A stretch of 64,000 nucleotides of DNA from an uncultured Christensenellaceae bacterium (GTDB lineage: Bacteria > Bacillota > Clostridia > Christensenellales > Borkfalkiaceae). The DNA lies in the NCBI GenBank assembly GCA_910586675.1, contig CAJUJO010000002.1, positions 1 to 64,000 on the forward strand, written 5' to 3'. The notes below the pieces were generated by a model. It was given only the letters and a program-made list of their open reading frames with translations, made no database searches and was not told the DNA's origin. Shown piece by piece: positions 62,750 to 64,000 of this stretch (positions are counted from its first letter, which is position 1; each line of letters opens with the position of its first letter). A program made the position numbers and the translations under genes.

Positions 62750-64000
62750 ATGAAGAGCGAAGAATATTTGAAGGAAATCAGAAATGCGGCGGGGCTGAGC
62801 CGCGCCGTCCTGCAAAAGATAACGGTGGAGGGCAACACGGTAACATTTTACCTTTTGACCGACCGCACTTATTCGGCGGACGACTGCGCCTACGCGAAGA
62901 ACGTTTCCGCGCGTTACGTTCCCGAAGGGTTTACCGCGGAAGCGCGCGTGAAAAAATCCGTGCCCGACGGCGCGGCGGTGCGCCGCGCCGTTACCGAAAT
63001 CTTAAAAACCCGCTTTCCCGCGTCGGCGGCGTTTATTTCTCCGGAGGACGTCGAAATCGCCGTGGACGACAAGGGAGGAAGATTTTTTATCGGCGTTGGC
63101 GCGGAGGAGCGCGCGCAGTTTTCGGCGGGCAGGGTGCTGGACGAAGTGAACGTGCGGTTACAGAGAATGTTCTGCGGTGCCTGGTACGGCGACTTCCGCG
63201 AAAAGCAGAAGGAGCGCGGGGAAATCGAGCGCGAAGAACTGCCTCCCGCGGAACTCGTCGCCGCGTCCCGATATTTTCCCGTATGCGGGTACGGGGCAAT
63301 CGACGGGGCGGCTCCTTCCCGTGCGATATATATCGCCGACCTTACGGAAGAAACGAAGGGCGTTACCGTGTGCGGCACGGTGTCCTTCGTCGAAGAGCGG
63401 CAGACGAAGAACGGCAAACCGTATTTCTCCTTCTCCTTATCGGACGGAAGCGGACAACTGCGCGCTTCCTATTTTTCCAAGAAGGCGACGCTGGAAAAGG
63501 CGCGCTGCGTGAAAGCGGGGGACAGTATATGCCTTACGGGCGATAACGAAATATATAATGGCGGGCTGTCCTTTCGCGTGAAGGCGATCGACTACGGCGC
63601 CCCGCCCGAAGGATATGAGTTTCAGCCCAGACCCTCCCGCCCCGCGCCGCCGAAATATACGAAGGTGTTTCCCGAACCGCTCAGCGATTTCGTTCAGGCG
63701 GACTTGTTCGGCAGGAAGCCGCTTCCCGCGGATTTCTGCGCCGAACGCTTCGTCGTGTTCGACTTGGAAACGACGGGCTTAAATACCTCCGGCTCTTCGG
63801 GAAACATGGACCGAATCATCGAAGTGGGCGCAGTAAAAATCGAGAACGGACAAATTTGCGAAAAGTTTACTTCCTTCGTCGCCTGTCCCGTCAGGCTGAG
63901 CAGGGATATTATCGCCATTACGGGGATAGACGACAGTATGCTCGTCGGCGCTCCCGACGTAAAGGACGTCATCGCCGATTTTTATAAATTCTGCGAGGGC
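62750..64000 (+). CDS. polC: DNA polymerase III alpha subunit, PolC type, 3' partial
   Basis: The frame is open from ATG 62750 to the right edge (417 codons visible). N-terminal polymerase-binding domain, OB-fold (about residues 205-270, T-V-C-G-T-V-S-F-V-E), then the DEDD 3'-5' exonuclease beginning V-F-D-L-E-T-T-G-L near residue 336, which in PolC is inserted before the polymerase. Full PolC is about 1,400 residues, so two-thirds lie outside. Replicative enzyme of low-GC Gram-positives. Starts 16 bases after ispG. Confidence 0.93.
   Translation, partial: MKSEEYLKEIRNAAGLSRAVLQKITVEGNTVTFYLLTDRTYSADDCAYAKNVSARYVPEGFTAEARVKKSVPDGAAVRRAVTEILKTRFPASAAFISPEDVEIAVDDKGGRFFIGVGAEERAQFSAGRVLDEVNVRLQRMFCGAWYGDFREKQKERGEIEREELPPAELVAASRYFPVCGYGAIDGAAPSRAIYIADLTEETKGVTVCGTVSFVEERQTKNGKPYFSFSLSDGSGQLRASYFSKKATLEKARCVKAGDSICLTGDNEIYNGGLSFRVKAIDYGAPPEGYEFQPRPSRPAPPKYTKVFPEPLSDFVQADLFGRKPLPADFCAERFVVFDLETTGLNTSGSSGNMDRIIEVGAVKIENGQICEKFTSFVACPVRLSRDIIAITGIDDSMLVGAPDVKDVIADFYKFCEG

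Overview
The window looks like chromosomal DNA of a moderately GC-rich Firmicute of the class Clostridia, probably an uncultured gut lineage. This rests on a PolC-type replicative polymerase, Spo0A, RNase Y, NrdR, the FtsK-RimO-PgsA-CinA-RecA order, consensus sigma-A promoters with 17-bp spacers, strong Shine-Dalgarno sites and G-rich lipoprotein linkers. A finer placement (for example Christensenellales) is a guess. I see no rRNA, tRNA, CRISPR array, prophage or intact insertion sequence.

Layout. 1-1.6 kb: end of an Fe-S scaffold (NifU-like) gene and its GGGtGRT partner. 1.7-10 kb is an accessory island: a decayed DUF4143-type ATPase, then one promoter driving a type I restriction-modification operon (half-length HsdS, HsdM, a HAD-family phosphatase, a 5'-truncated HsdS, HsdR, a YgjP-type zinc peptidase). 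10-21 kb: GH31 glycosidase, RidA/threonine ammonia-lyase, a gene remnant, a GDPD phosphodiesterase, LepA, a lipoprotein, an MGMT-like protein, HemW and a YiiX-like cysteine hydrolase. 21-35.2 kb is a polysaccharide-utilisation locus: cytoplasmic GH43, LacI regulator, giant SGNH-esterase lipoprotein, sugar-binding lipoprotein, two ABC permeases, GH43 lipoprotein and GH2 enzyme. The same 12-bp palindrome lies at the GH43 promoter and in front of the lipoprotein operon, so LacI probably controls both. The transporter ATPase is not encoded here. 35-43 kb: small lipoprotein and membrane genes, GuaB and GuaA (GMP synthesis from IMP), a GIY-YIG protein, and a more AT-rich patch with two XRE regulators. 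43-64 kb is mostly housekeeping: DUF368 transporter, ABC-F protein, Spo0A, FtsK/SpoIIIE, RimO, PgsA, CinA, RecA, NadE, RNase Y, a Cys-rich protein, YitT, a ParA pair, NrdR, IspG and the start of PolC.

Observations most worth following: (1) a Spo0A whose receiver domain has lost the phosphoacceptor Asp while keeping the DNA-binding domain, with Spo0A-box-like sites upstream; (2) a HAD phosphatase wedged into a split hsdS inside a type I RM operon; (3) an uncharacterised extracellular module found three times in two lipoproteins of the sugar locus; (4) a short motif (I-Q-K/R-R-I/V-N-P-L-S/T-L) shared by the FtsK linker and the small partner of an orphan ParA; (5) an NrdR-box-like palindrome in the same promoter position at nrdR and at the RNase Y gene. 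All functional statements are homology or context inferences read by eye; no database search was run.
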